A stretch of DNA of 64,000 nt from PWQG01 sp050486205 (GCA_050486205.1 JBJHCW010000001.1:372001-436000), one strand, 5' to 3'. Numbered from the stretch's first letter, positions 53,675-62,653 are shown. The notes: generated from the letters alone by a model not told the origin. Numbers and translations are program-made.

Positions 53675-53720
53675 GGGTCAGATCTCGGCTTGCGGGTCAG
53701 TGGAATCAACACCAGTGCCA

Positions 53721-53766
53721 ATCCTAATTCCTGAATGTGACAACAAGGTAACAGTGCCGATGACAA
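53721..53766 (-). promoter_or_regulatory. Pho box and -10-like element of phoX
   Basis: Minus strand: TTGTCAT (53766-53760), CTGTTAC (53754-53748) and TTGTCAC (53743-53737). The last two are 11 bp apart and the first is 12 bp from the second. Matches to CTGTCAT are 6, 5 and 5. TAGGAT (53726-53721) follows exactly 10 bp after the array. Confidence 0.7.
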
Positions 53767-53909
53767 CCCTGTCGCTCAATGCTGGTCTGTCTGATGGACA
53801 ACACTGGGGTTAATTTCCAGGCTTTCAGAAATTGATTGTAAACAGACCTGGCTGCCTTTGATTCGGCTAAGCTACCGTAATCAAAGGCGCTTTCTTTTTT
53901 ACGACAGCG

Positions 53910-53976
53910 CAGTCAATGAACTGAAATGAAAGTGACAAGAAAGTGTTAACAACGGGTCATATTTCGCTCCTATAGT
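53910..53976 (+). promoter_or_regulatory. Five-half-site Pho array and -10 of the third receptor gene
   Basis: CAGTCAA (53910), CTGAAAT (53921), GTGACAA (53932), GTGTTAA (53943) and GGGTCAT (53954) recur every 11 bp on the plus strand, matching CTGTCAT at 5, 5, 4, 4 and 5 positions. TATAGT (53971-53976) lies 10 bp after the last. The leader to ATG 54101 is about 120 nt. This covers the middle of the gene-free stretch 53675-54100; the rest of it shows no gene. Confidence 0.78.
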
Positions 53977-54100
53977 CCTACTCGCAAACCGCAATACCTA
54001 CAAGGCCAGCGCCCTCGCAAGCACTGGCAATAATCTTAACGAGAGTAAAGTGCCAGGTGTCGTTCAAGACTTCTGCGCATATCATTTGAGGAATCGAGAG

Positions 54101-56938
54101 ATGAATTTCAAGAAGAAGTGGCTCAGCATCGCTGTGTCAGCTGCTGTCTTGTCTGTACCTGCTATTGGCCTGGCGCAGTCCGCCAATGCCAACGAAACGC
54201 TGCAACTTGCCCAGGCCACAACTGCGCAAAGCGGCAGCATCCAGGGTCGCGTTACCGGCGGCCAGGACGTACCACTTGCAGGCGCGGTGATCCGCGTTCA
54301 GGGTACCCAGATCGAAACCACCACCAATCGTGACGGAACCTTCCTGCTCCCCACCGTTCCCGCAGGATCACGTCAGGTCTCCATTCAGTTCATCGGTTAT
54401 GAACCGGTTACTCAGACAATCCAGGTCAACGCTGGCCAACGCGATCGCGTTGACGTTGCGATGACAACCAGCGCTGCCCTGGAAGGTATGACGGTTGTTG
54501 GTTACCGCGGCGCACAGTCCCGAGCCATGATGCAACAGCGTGCCTCTGACCGCATCGTCAATGTGGTATCGGCTGACGCGCTCGGCGACTTCCCCGATGT
54601 CAGTGTTGGCGAATCGGTTGCCCGCATCGCTGGTGTGGCGGTCACCCGTCACCGCGGGGATGCCGACGCAGCCGTGATCCGGGGTGGAAACCCCTCCTGG
54701 ACCCGTGTTTCTGTTGATGGCATGGACATCCCCTCTGCAGGTGGTGGCCGATCTGTCAGCCTGGGGCAGATCTCTTCTGACATCATCTCCGCCATTGAGG
54801 TGACCAAAGCGCCGACGCCGGATCAGGACGCCGACGCCATTGGCGGCACCATCAATATTGTCACACGTGGCGCCCTGAGCACGCCCCACAGCATTTCCGG
54901 CAAGGCTGCCGGTGGCTACAGCGAACTGGGTGGTCGCTCCAACTACGATGCCTCACTCAACATGGCCCACGTCTTCGATCTGGGCAACGCTGACGAGCTC
55001 GGTGCCATGTTCTCAGTCAGCCGTAACGTGATCGACCGTGAGATGAACAACGTCGAGAACTCCCACGTGCTGGTGGATGGCCAGTGGTTGCCGGACCGTA
55101 TCCAGACCAAAGCCTATGACATCGAGCGTATGCGCGAGTCCATGGAATTGCGCTTCGACTATATGAACGAGGAAGGTACTTCTCACTACTATGTCAACTT
55201 CCAGCACAGTAACTACCGAGCGGACGAAGACCGCCACAACATCAGCATCCGTCGCAACGGCAGCTGGCTGGAAGGCGCCGATCCGCTGAACGGCACCTGG
55301 CAGCGGACGCGCATTGAACAGAACTGGCGTGACCGTCACGATGAGAACACACAGAACCGTATCACGCTGGGTGGTCGCAATGAGCTGGGAACCAACGGCA
55401 TGCAAGTTGATTATACTGCTGCGTTCAGCCGCGCCAAGAACATCCGCAAGCCGGGCCGGAAGTCCTGGACCTATCGCGGTGACTTCAATCGCTCCACCAA
55501 CTACGACTGGACCAACCCGGACTTCCCGGTCATCACCTGGGCCGATTCCGGTGAGATTCATAATGTCGGCACCAACGTTGCCTTTGATGAATTGAGCTTC
55601 CGACACGGCAACAACTATCTGGAACGCCGGCGACAGGACGAGGATGGCCTGCAGGTGCAGGCCAATCTCCAGATACCCATGGTTTTCGGCAACAATCCCG
55701 GTCACCTGAAATTCGGTACCAAGTACGCCGAGCGTGATCGCAGTAACGACTACAATCGAGAGTACATCACTTCTGGCGGCCCGGAGCTGGCTCAGATCAT
55801 CAGCAGTAACACGATCAACAACTTTGGTCGATTCCCCTTCGGTCTGCGTTTCGACAAGGATGTGGCCAACACTTTCATTCCCGGTATGGAACTTGAGAAT
55901 GATCTGAGTTACGAATACGAGGACGACTTCGAGATCAACGAAAAGGTTTATGCTGCCTACGGTATGTCCGTGGTGGACTTTGGTGCCATGCGATTCATTG
56001 GTGGCGTCCGGGTTGAGCATACTGACAACAGCAGTCTCGGATATCGCAGTCTCGATGACTGGGCCACCATTCCGGAATCCAGCACCGCCAGCCGCAGTTA
56101 CACACATGTGTTCCCCGGTCTGCACCTGAAGTATGACTGGACTGACAATATTGTTGTCCGCGCTGCCTATACCACAGGTATCGAACGCCCGAGTTTCTCT
56201 GATCTGCGGCCAACAGTATCTGTCAACGACGAGAACTTCACCATCAACAGTTCCAATATGGATCTGAAACCGGCTACTTCGCAGTCAGCTGACCTGATGT
56301 TCGAGTACTACCTGGAACCCATCGGCCTTTTGTCCGCTGGCGTGTTCATGAAGTGGATTGATGACATCCACTTCAGCTTCAGTCGCGACGCCCTGCCGGG
56401 TGAGGTGTTTAATGGTTTCACAGTACCCAACAATGACTGGCGGGTAGGCACTCGGGTGAATGCCGACCGCACGGCCCGTATCCAGGGCCTGGAGTTGAGC
56501 TGGGATCAGGCCTTGACCTTCCTGCCGGCGCCCTTTGACGGCTTGGGCGTTTTTGCCAACTACACCTATACCAACTCCGAGGGCTACCTGCCGGGCAGCA
56601 ATCAGAAGGTACCGCTGGGTGCCCAGCCTGACGACACGGTGAACCTGGCTGTCTACTACGAGCGTGCCGGTTTCAGCACCCGACTGGCGTACAACTACCA
56701 GTCCAAGCGTATCAGCAACTACGGCGGCGGTACGCCTGACACCTACAACTGGTGGGATGACCGCTCCATTGTAGACCTGACAGCGCGTTACAGCTTCACC
56801 GACAATCTGACTTTCTACATGGAAGCCAACAACCTGACAGACTCCCGTGCCCGACGTTATCTGGGTGACCGTCAGCGTGTGTACGAACTGGAAGACTTTG
56901 GCCGCTCGTACAGCCTGGGTCTGCGCTTCAACTTCTGA
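54101..56938 (+). CDS. TonB-dependent receptor (paralogue B) with carboxypeptidase-regulatory domain
   Basis: 945-residue outer-membrane receptor. Signal (LSIAVSAAVLSVPAIGLAQ), carboxypeptidase-regulatory domain (GSIQGRVTGGQDVPLAGAVI), plug with GYRGAQSRAMMQQRASDRI and FPDVSVGESVARIAGVAVTR, barrel, and C-terminal SYSLGLRFNF. Paralogous to the gene at 47562 across the whole length. ATG 54101 follows GAGGA (54088-54092); the open frame begins earlier but lacks a signal there. The promoter has the five-repeat Pho array. It closes the phosphorus island and is ended by a terminator. Confidence 0.95.
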   Translation: MNFKKKWLSIAVSAAVLSVPAIGLAQSANANETLQLAQATTAQSGSIQGRVTGGQDVPLAGAVIRVQGTQIETTTNRDGTFLLPTVPAGSRQVSIQFIGYEPVTQTIQVNAGQRDRVDVAMTTSAALEGMTVVGYRGAQSRAMMQQRASDRIVNVVSADALGDFPDVSVGESVARIAGVAVTRHRGDADAAVIRGGNPSWTRVSVDGMDIPSAGGGRSVSLGQISSDIISAIEVTKAPTPDQDADAIGGTINIVTRGALSTPHSISGKAAGGYSELGGRSNYDASLNMAHVFDLGNADELGAMFSVSRNVIDREMNNVENSHVLVDGQWLPDRIQTKAYDIERMRESMELRFDYMNEEGTSHYYVNFQHSNYRADEDRHNISIRRNGSWLEGADPLNGTWQRTRIEQNWRDRHDENTQNRITLGGRNELGTNGMQVDYTAAFSRAKNIRKPGRKSWTYRGDFNRSTNYDWTNPDFPVITWADSGEIHNVGTNVAFDELSFRHGNNYLERRRQDEDGLQVQANLQIPMVFGNNPGHLKFGTKYAERDRSNDYNREYITSGGPELAQIISSNTINNFGRFPFGLRFDKDVANTFIPGMELENDLSYEYEDDFEINEKVYAAYGMSVVDFGAMRFIGGVRVEHTDNSSLGYRSLDDWATIPESSTASRSYTHVFPGLHLKYDWTDNIVVRAAYTTGIERPSFSDLRPTVSVNDENFTINSSNMDLKPATSQSADLMFEYYLEPIGLLSAGVFMKWIDDIHFSFSRDALPGEVFNGFTVPNNDWRVGTRVNADRTARIQGLELSWDQALTFLPAPFDGLGVFANYTYTNSEGYLPGSNQKVPLGAQPDDTVNLAVYYERAGFSTRLAYNYQSKRISNYGGGTPDTYNWWDDRSIVDLTARYSFTDNLTFYMEANNLTDSRARRYLGDRQRVYELEDFGRSYSLGLRFNF

Positions 56939-56959
56939 CGGCGCTTACCTCAATAGCAG

Positions 56960-56990
56960 AAAAGGGCGCCATATGGCGCCCTTTTCTTTT
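56960..56990. terminator. Bidirectional terminator after the third receptor gene
   Basis: AAAAGGGCGCCAT (56960-56972) is followed immediately by its complement ATGGCGCCCTTTT (56973-56985), then CTTTT. It can stop both the receptor (+) and the ATP-grasp gene (-). Confidence 0.92.
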
Positions 56991-57010
56991 CAGGTATAAG
57001 ACGTCTTGGC

Positions 57011-58477
57011 TCAGTCCCGGCCGCGATTCTCCAACCGCCTGGCAAACTCGTTCATGATCTGCATATAGAGCTCCTCGCCGATAAAGGCATCTTCCACGCC
57101 ATGCTCCAGGCTGGGGTTGTCATTGATCTCGATGACGTAGACCTTGTTGCCCTGCTGTTTGATATCAATACCGTAAAGACCGTCTCCGATGATCCGGGCT
57201 GACTTCAGCGCTGCATCCAGAACAGCCTTGGGCACCTCGTAAGTCGGCAGGGTTTCCCACCCGCCGCTGCCTATGCGACCTTCACCGTGTTTATAGATCT
57301 GCCAGTGACCACGCGCCATGTAATAACGGCAGGCAAACAGCGGCCGGTTGTTCAGCACACCGATACGCCAGTCGAATTCGGTGAACAGGTATTCCTGCGC
57401 CAGCACAAGCGCTGATTTCTCCAGCAGTTCCTTGAGAATGGCCACCAGCTGCTTCCTGTCCTCTGCTTTCATGACACCAACAGAAAAAGCACTGTTGGGA
57501 ATCTTCAGCACCATCGGGTACGGAAACAGTGATTCCAGCTCTGCCACATCCTTGTCGCCATAACCGGAGACAATACGGGTTTTCAAGGTCGGCACGCCGC
57601 TGTAGGTAAAAGCGTCCTGGAGAAAGACCTTGTTGCAACAACGCAAAATGGACGTCGGGTCATCCATCACCACCAGCCCTTCCATTTCGGCCTTGCGGGC
57701 GAACTGATACGTGTGATGATCAAGACGGGTGGTTTCCCGAATGAACAGCGCATCAAACTCACCCAGTCGTGCATAATCAGATTTACCGATAAACTCCACA
57801 TCAAACCCGACCTTGACCGCTGCCTTCTCGATACGCCTGAGTGCCTTGGCATCACTGGGCGGCAGCTCTTCCTCGGGGTTGACAAGAATGGCCATGTCCC
57901 ATCGACTGGCCTTGCTGGGTCGTGGTTTCTGCCAGCGATTGCGGGTAAAGCCTTCCAGCGCCTTCAGAAAGGCAGTCTGCTCCCCGGCATCGAGCTGCTT
58001 GAAGGTCAGTGGTTTGATGCTTCGCAACTGCCAGCCGTCCTGCCATTGCAGTTCCACATCCAGTATGGGGCAAGGCAGGCGTTCGAAAAGACGCCGGGAC
58101 AGCGATTGCAGCTCGGGCAGTGCCGTGGTGCCAAAAAATATCTTGAACGTCACCGCCGTTTTACCCTGACCAATGACATTACGATGCAACTTGGCCAGTG
58201 CCTCGCTGGTCTGGATGAGGTACAGGGGGCGGGTTTCCAGATCCGTCAGCGTGTTTGCCGGCGGCAACACCTTGTGACCTCTCGCTTCGGCAAGCAGTGA
58301 GCAGTAATACCCGCGACTGAGATAACGCCCGGTATCACAAAGGTTGATGATGCGGGTTTTTTTCTCGCCCTTGACCGGGTGTTCATTCAGGTAGGTGTCA
58401 AAGGAGATGACCGCTTCTTCCGGTAGATGCCGGGTCCAGTCATCAAGTTCATCAACCACCAGATACAGACGTGACAT
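57011..58477 (-). CDS. RimK-like ATP-grasp ligase with RLAN domain
   Basis: 488 residues. The first 170 or so form the RLAN (RimK-like ATP-grasp N-terminal) domain; a pre-ATP-grasp segment (about 190-275, with FDALFIRETT) and an ATP-grasp domain follow, with the Mg-binding ending KVYVIEINDNPSLEHG and the Lys motif YPMVLKIPNSAFSVGV. Such proteins probably join an amino acid or peptide through an acylphosphate. In other genomes they sit beside the GNAT-C39 fusion found here at 34892. It is a single-gene unit; the SURF1 operon begins upstream. Substrate unknown. Confidence 0.88.
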   Translation of the reverse strand: MSRLYLVVDELDDWTRHLPEEAVISFDTYLNEHPVKGEKKTRIINLCDTGRYLSRGYYCSLLAEARGHKVLPPANTLTDLETRPLYLIQTSEALAKLHRNVIGQGKTAVTFKIFFGTTALPELQSLSRRLFERLPCPILDVELQWQDGWQLRSIKPLTFKQLDAGEQTAFLKALEGFTRNRWQKPRPSKASRWDMAILVNPEEELPPSDAKALRRIEKAAVKVGFDVEFIGKSDYARLGEFDALFIRETTRLDHHTYQFARKAEMEGLVVMDDPTSILRCCNKVFLQDAFTYSGVPTLKTRIVSGYGDKDVAELESLFPYPMVLKIPNSAFSVGVMKAEDRKQLVAILKELLEKSALVLAQEYLFTEFDWRIGVLNNRPLFACRYYMARGHWQIYKHGEGRIGSGGWETLPTYEVPKAVLDAALKSARIIGDGLYGIDIKQQGNKVYVIEINDNPSLEHGVEDAFIGEELYMQIMNEFARRLENRGRD

Positions 58478-58510
58478 CAGGGCAATACCTCAGAAGGGAC
58501 AGTGTGCGGA

Positions 58511-59308
58511 TTATACTGCTTTTTTACCTCGCCATTGCTGAAACAATGCGGGCAGGTTGGTACTGAGTAACAGCGTGGCGAGCAGCACGGCGAGTGTAAA
58601 GAAAAACCACTGCGCCGCATAACCGTAGTGTGTACGGGTGGAAAAGGAAGGCTGAGTCCAGTGACGCGCCTCGACCCCGGACTGATCGGCCTCCAGTCTG
58701 AGCACGTAAGGGTAGACCGCCTCACCCAGCAACCGACCGGCCTGCTCTGGCTCAAGGCGCGGCACCCGCAGTGGCCACTGTGTGTCTGTCACTGCGCCGG
58801 CTTCAACCGCACGCTCAGGCACGTGAACACGCGCAAGCAATTGCTGCTCCCCGTGCACATCCGGCACCAGTGGCAACTGGCCTGATTCACCTGGCGCAAC
58901 CCAGCCCCGACTGACCAGCACCAGCTCGTCATGCCCGGACACACGAACCGGTGATATCAGTTCATAACCCGGTTGGCCCTGAAAAAACTGGTACAAAACC
59001 AGAAAAGCTACCTGCTGGTTCAGGTACTCACCCCGGAGACTGACCGGCATGGCGTTGGTCACAGCATTGCCGCTGCGCTGCAGCAATGCTGTGAAGGCAA
59101 TCGGCTCGGCGCTTTGAGCGGCTTCCCATTCGCGTTGCATCTGCCGCTTTTCGGCAGCCCGGTCCAATTGCCAGAGACCCAGGTTGATGAACATGCCGCA
59201 GGTCATCACCACCCCCAGTGCAATCAACCAGTTGAACTGCACCTTCAGAGCCCCCAATGAAAGGCGCCGCGCTGCGAGTATGTCGGGTTTGTTCGCACGG
59301 GTGTTCAT
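58511..59308 (-). CDS. SURF1-family cytochrome-oxidase assembly protein
   Basis: 265 residues with two membrane spans (about 27-43 and 228-250) and a periplasmic domain between. The signature NLGLWQLDRAAEKRQM after TM1 and VSLRGEYLNQQVAFL with VLVSRGWVAPG are those of SURF1, which helps heme-copper oxidase maturation. Its ATG overlaps the stop of the upstream M16 peptidase gene by 4 bases. No oxidase genes are in the window. Confidence 0.92.
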   Translation of the reverse strand: MNTRANKPDILAARRLSLGALKVQFNWLIALGVVMTCGMFINLGLWQLDRAAEKRQMQREWEAAQSAEPIAFTALLQRSGNAVTNAMPVSLRGEYLNQQVAFLVLYQFFQGQPGYELISPVRVSGHDELVLVSRGWVAPGESGQLPLVPDVHGEQQLLARVHVPERAVEAGAVTDTQWPLRVPRLEPEQAGRLLGEAVYPYVLRLEADQSGVEARHWTQPSFSTRTHYGYAAQWFFFTLAVLLATLLLSTNLPALFQQWRGKKAV

Positions 59309-60741
59309 GGCCCGGGTATGCTGATATCAATCGTATTGATTGTGCCGAAACGCTCAAGCTGATCACCTATTTCATCAGCATTGCCAACCACCAGTATCTG
59401 CAGGGCGTCGGGTCTCAGGTATCGTTGAGCCACCTCCTGCACATCCTGAATGCCAACCTCGCGGATTTCCTCCACAAGTCGCTCGAAAGTATCCGGAGGC
59501 AGTCCGGCGTAATCGTTGCTCATGCGCTCACGCAGTACAGCCCCCCGGCTGGTGTACTGGAATACCAGTGAGTTCAGGAACTGATCGCGTGTCTGTTCAA
59601 GCTCGGTCTCGGTGATCGGTTCGCGCTTAAGCCGTTCGATTTCTCGAATGATCGCTTCGATAGCCTCGGCCGTAGTCTCACTTGCGGTCATCACACCGGC
59701 AGTAAAGGTGCCGGGAAAGTATTGTCCGCTGCCATAGGAGCCAAACACTGCATAGGCCAGACCGAGTTCACTTCGCACCACCTGCATCAGGCGACTGGAA
59801 AACCCACCACTGAGCACCCGGTTCATGACCTGAATGGCGGCGTAGTCCGGATTGTCCCGCATGCCACCAATGTGGCCCAGAAGGATGTAGCTCTGATTCA
59901 CATCCGGCTTGTCAACAAAATTGACACTGGACAGAAATTCGTACTCCACGGGTGGGAAAGGCAGTTCCAGCGCCTCACCGCGCGGTATGTCACCAAAGGC
60001 CTGCTCAAGCAGGGGCCGGATGTCATCAATGGCAAAGTCCCCGACAATACCAATCTTCATATTGGCGCCAACAAAGGACATGGCGTGAAAATCCACCATG
60101 TCCTGGCGACTGATGTTGTCGAGCGAGGCGTATTCCACCCTGCGCGCATAACGTGAGTCTTCGCCATATATCACACGCTGGAACTCACGACCTGCCACGC
60201 TGCCCTGGTCATCGTTACGCCGGGCTATGGCAGTGCGCTCCTGGGTAAGAGCAAGATTTATCCGGTTTTCGGGAAAGGCCGGGTTCTGCAGCAGATCAAC
60301 AAAAACCGGCAACAGTTCCTCAAAATCGTCGCTGAGCACATTCATGCTGGCATTACCTGAGGTGAACCCGATGGAAGTTTCCATCACAGCGGCCCGATCC
60401 TCAAGAAATTCATTGAGCCGGTCACCCGGCCAGCTCTGGCTGCCACCACTTCTCATGACAGTGCCCACCAGGCTGTTCAGTCCGACCTTGTCATCGGGCA
60501 CCAGCGCACCGCCCGTGCGAACCAGCACGTTGAGACTGATCAGGGGCAGCTCACTGTCCTCAACCAGGTAGAAACGGATGCCGTTTTCCAGCTCAAACAT
60601 CTCGATGTCCGGCATATCAAAATTATTGATCGCCGGGTAGTCGAACTGCGCCCATGGCCGCGGCTGGCTCTGGGCGAATGCAGAGGCTGATACCAGGACC
60701 AGACCAACCCCACAAATGATCGCTGTTATTGACTTCATCAT
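59305..60741 (-). CDS. M16-family peptidase homologue lacking the HxxEH motif
   Basis: 478 residues, exported (signal LVLVSASAFAQ). It has the M16 alpha/beta fold, but the helix that should bear HxxEH reads KVGLNSLVGTVMRSGG, so it is non-catalytic. It retains the family C-terminal half (GHIGGMRDNPDYAAIQVMNR and SGGFSSRLMQVVRSELGLAY). Such subunits pair with a catalytic M16 partner, as in mitochondrial processing peptidase. The partner is encoded just upstream with a 4-base overlap. Confidence 0.92.
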   Translation of the reverse strand: MMKSITAIICGVGLVLVSASAFAQSQPRPWAQFDYPAINNFDMPDIEMFELENGIRFYLVEDSELPLISLNVLVRTGGALVPDDKVGLNSLVGTVMRSGGSQSWPGDRLNEFLEDRAAVMETSIGFTSGNASMNVLSDDFEELLPVFVDLLQNPAFPENRINLALTQERTAIARRNDDQGSVAGREFQRVIYGEDSRYARRVEYASLDNISRQDMVDFHAMSFVGANMKIGIVGDFAIDDIRPLLEQAFGDIPRGEALELPFPPVEYEFLSSVNFVDKPDVNQSYILLGHIGGMRDNPDYAAIQVMNRVLSGGFSSRLMQVVRSELGLAYAVFGSYGSGQYFPGTFTAGVMTASETTAEAIEAIIREIERLKREPITETELEQTRDQFLNSLVFQYTSRGAVLRERMSNDYAGLPPDTFERLVEEIREVGIQDVQEVAQRYLRPDALQILVVGNADEIGDQLERFGTINTIDISIPGP

Positions 60742-62279
60742 AGACCTCCCGGTCCGGGCATGGCACTGCCGGTGTTTTTCAACATGCCTACTGTCCTGTT
60801 ATTCGGCACCAGATACTCGTTGGCAACCCGCTGCAGGTCGTCCAACGTCACCGCCTCCAGTGCTTCCAGATAATTGAATGCCTCGCGCCAGTCCCCTTTC
60901 TGCGCATGTGCCTCAGCCAGTCCCAGGGCCAAGCCCATATTGGAATTCAGACTACGCACCAGACTGGCCCGGGCATTGGTGACCACACGATTGAGTTCTT
61001 CCTGCGTGATATCACCTCCTTTTGCCAGATCGATTTCTTCCTCAAGCACCCGCTCGATGTCCTCCAGTGGCACACCGCTGTTGGGCACAGCAAAGGTCAC
61101 AAACAGAGAAGGATACCTGGAACCGGGAAAGCCGGTCAGGGCCTGGACACCCAGGGCAAGCTGTTCATCCTGCACCATGCGGCGATACAGTCGTGAGGTT
61201 CGACCCGAAGACAGGATACTACCCAGCATCTCCAGCGCGGGCGCATCCGGATGGGTATCGGCCACACCTTTGTAACCCGCAATGAACAGTGGCTGGCTAC
61301 GCTCTTCAATGACAAATCGTCGCTCACCTCGCTGGCGCGGTTCCACAGTTCTGACCTGTGGCGCCGGATCCCCGGCTTCCCAGTCACCGAAGTATTGCTC
61401 GGCCAATTCGCGCATCCATGCCGGATCCACATCCCCGGCAATGGCCATGGTGATATTGGACGGCACGTAATACTGCTCGTAGAACCGCTGGGTGTCGGCA
61501 ATCGTGGTGGCCGTGATATCCGAGGCCCAGCCGATCACCGGGTTGCGATACGGATGGGCAGAATAGGCAACACTGAGAAACTCCTCAAGCAGCCGGCCCT
61601 GCGGACTGGAATCGGTGCGCATGCGCCGCTCCTCCATGATCACATCCTTCTCCACATAGAACTCCCGGAACACCGGATAACGGAATCGTTCCGCCTCAAG
61701 ATAGAACCACAGCTCAGCCTTGTTCTGCGGCAGCGACACAAAATAGCCGGTGGCGTCGGCACTGGTAAAGGCATTGATGCCCTGCCCGCCCTCACGCTCG
61801 ATGACCTGGGTGAATTCCTCGCTCCGGATATAGGACTGGGCCTGTTGCTGCCAGTGTTCGAAGGCCTGCCACAGCTCGTCAATTCGTTCCTGGTCCGGAT
61901 TCGGCCGATAGTGCTCGTCAAGCCAGCCACGATAGGCCTCGTCCATGCGATCAATGGCGTCCTGTTCCGCTTCCCAGTCCGTGGTGCCGACCGTGCGCGA
62001 GCCCTTGAATGCCATATGCTCGAAGATATGGGCAATGCCGGTATTGTTCACCGGTTCATCGACACTGCCGACGTTCACAAAGCTGACGAACGTGGCCACG
62101 GGCGCCACGGGTCGCTCAATGATGATGAAATGCAGGCCGTTATCCAGTGTGAACTCGGTGACCCGTTCACCGAACTCGGCAGCAAGATCCTGAGCCGCGG
62201 CCAGCGTGGCCCACAGTGTCAGCAGCAGGAGCAGCAAGACTTGCCTGAAATGTCGCATAAGACCCAGATCCTTGTTCAT
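60738..62279 (-). CDS. Exported M16-family zinc metallopeptidase (catalytic subunit)
   Basis: 513 residues from ATG 62279. Signal (FRQVLLLLLLTLWATLAAAQ), then the inverted zinc motif GIAHIFEHMAFKG (His84, Glu87, His88); the third ligand Glu lies in the helix further on. The whole fold, including the Arg/Tyr peptide-binding region of the C-terminal half, is present. It probably forms a heterodimer with the following gene product. ATG 62258 is a possible shorter start; an open frame continues to 62357 but without support. Confidence 0.93.
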   Translation of the reverse strand: MNKDLGLMRHFRQVLLLLLLTLWATLAAAQDLAAEFGERVTEFTLDNGLHFIIIERPVAPVATFVSFVNVGSVDEPVNNTGIAHIFEHMAFKGSRTVGTTDWEAEQDAIDRMDEAYRGWLDEHYRPNPDQERIDELWQAFEHWQQQAQSYIRSEEFTQVIEREGGQGINAFTSADATGYFVSLPQNKAELWFYLEAERFRYPVFREFYVEKDVIMEERRMRTDSSPQGRLLEEFLSVAYSAHPYRNPVIGWASDITATTIADTQRFYEQYYVPSNITMAIAGDVDPAWMRELAEQYFGDWEAGDPAPQVRTVEPRQRGERRFVIEERSQPLFIAGYKGVADTHPDAPALEMLGSILSSGRTSRLYRRMVQDEQLALGVQALTGFPGSRYPSLFVTFAVPNSGVPLEDIERVLEEEIDLAKGGDITQEELNRVVTNARASLVRSLNSNMGLALGLAEAHAQKGDWREAFNYLEALEAVTLDDLQRVANEYLVPNNRTVGMLKNTGSAMPGPGGL

Positions 62280-62385
62280 AGTGATAACCTGCCCGATTGT
62301 AGTCAAGGTCAGGGGATTTGTCGAAGCAGGCTCCGGGTACTCGCCGCGGGCAGACACTGGCCACGCCGCCGGCCAGGGTCTACAC

Positions 62386-62653
62386 TAGTGTACCCCGCCG
62401 CTATTCCTGTAACATTCAGCGAGTCGGAAAGCGCTTAGCCGCAAGGCATGTCTCGCAGGCAATGGCAGCGTCCTTGCCAAGAGACATAACGCGGCGGATG
62501 GGCGCTTTCCGGCTCGCCCTTCGGGAGCACGCCTGAGCCAACATTGCGGCGTTGCGCCCCTTGTAAAGGTCTGGCCATTCACTGCGGACCGCGCCTTGCA
62601 CTGCCGGCTCAGGCGTACTCTGAACGTTACAGGAATAGCGGCGGGGTACACTA
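62386..62653. mobile_element. MITE-like element with 28-bp terminal inverted repeats
   Basis: Positions 62386-62413 and 62626-62653 are exact reverse complements (outer ends TAGTGTACCCCGCCGC and GCGGCGGGGTACACTA). Similarity continues imperfectly inward (TTCAG/CTGAA). Inside are two further hairpins: CGGAAAGCGC (62425-62434) with GCGCTTTCCG (62502-62511), and CGCCTGAGCC (62530-62539) with GGCTCAGGCG (62606-62615). TA at both borders could be a target duplication. No transposase is encoded. It fills the 407 bp between the M16 and VOC genes, with the right end 33 bp before the VOC start. Confidence 0.75.

Noticed and set aside
55013..56125. 370-codon antisense frame within the third receptor gene
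   Set aside because: Shadow of the GC-rich receptor gene; composition shows no protein family.
61251..62438. 395-codon plus-strand frame opposite the M16 gene
   Set aside because: Antisense to the HxxEH peptidase and runs into the MITE-like element; no domain recognised.
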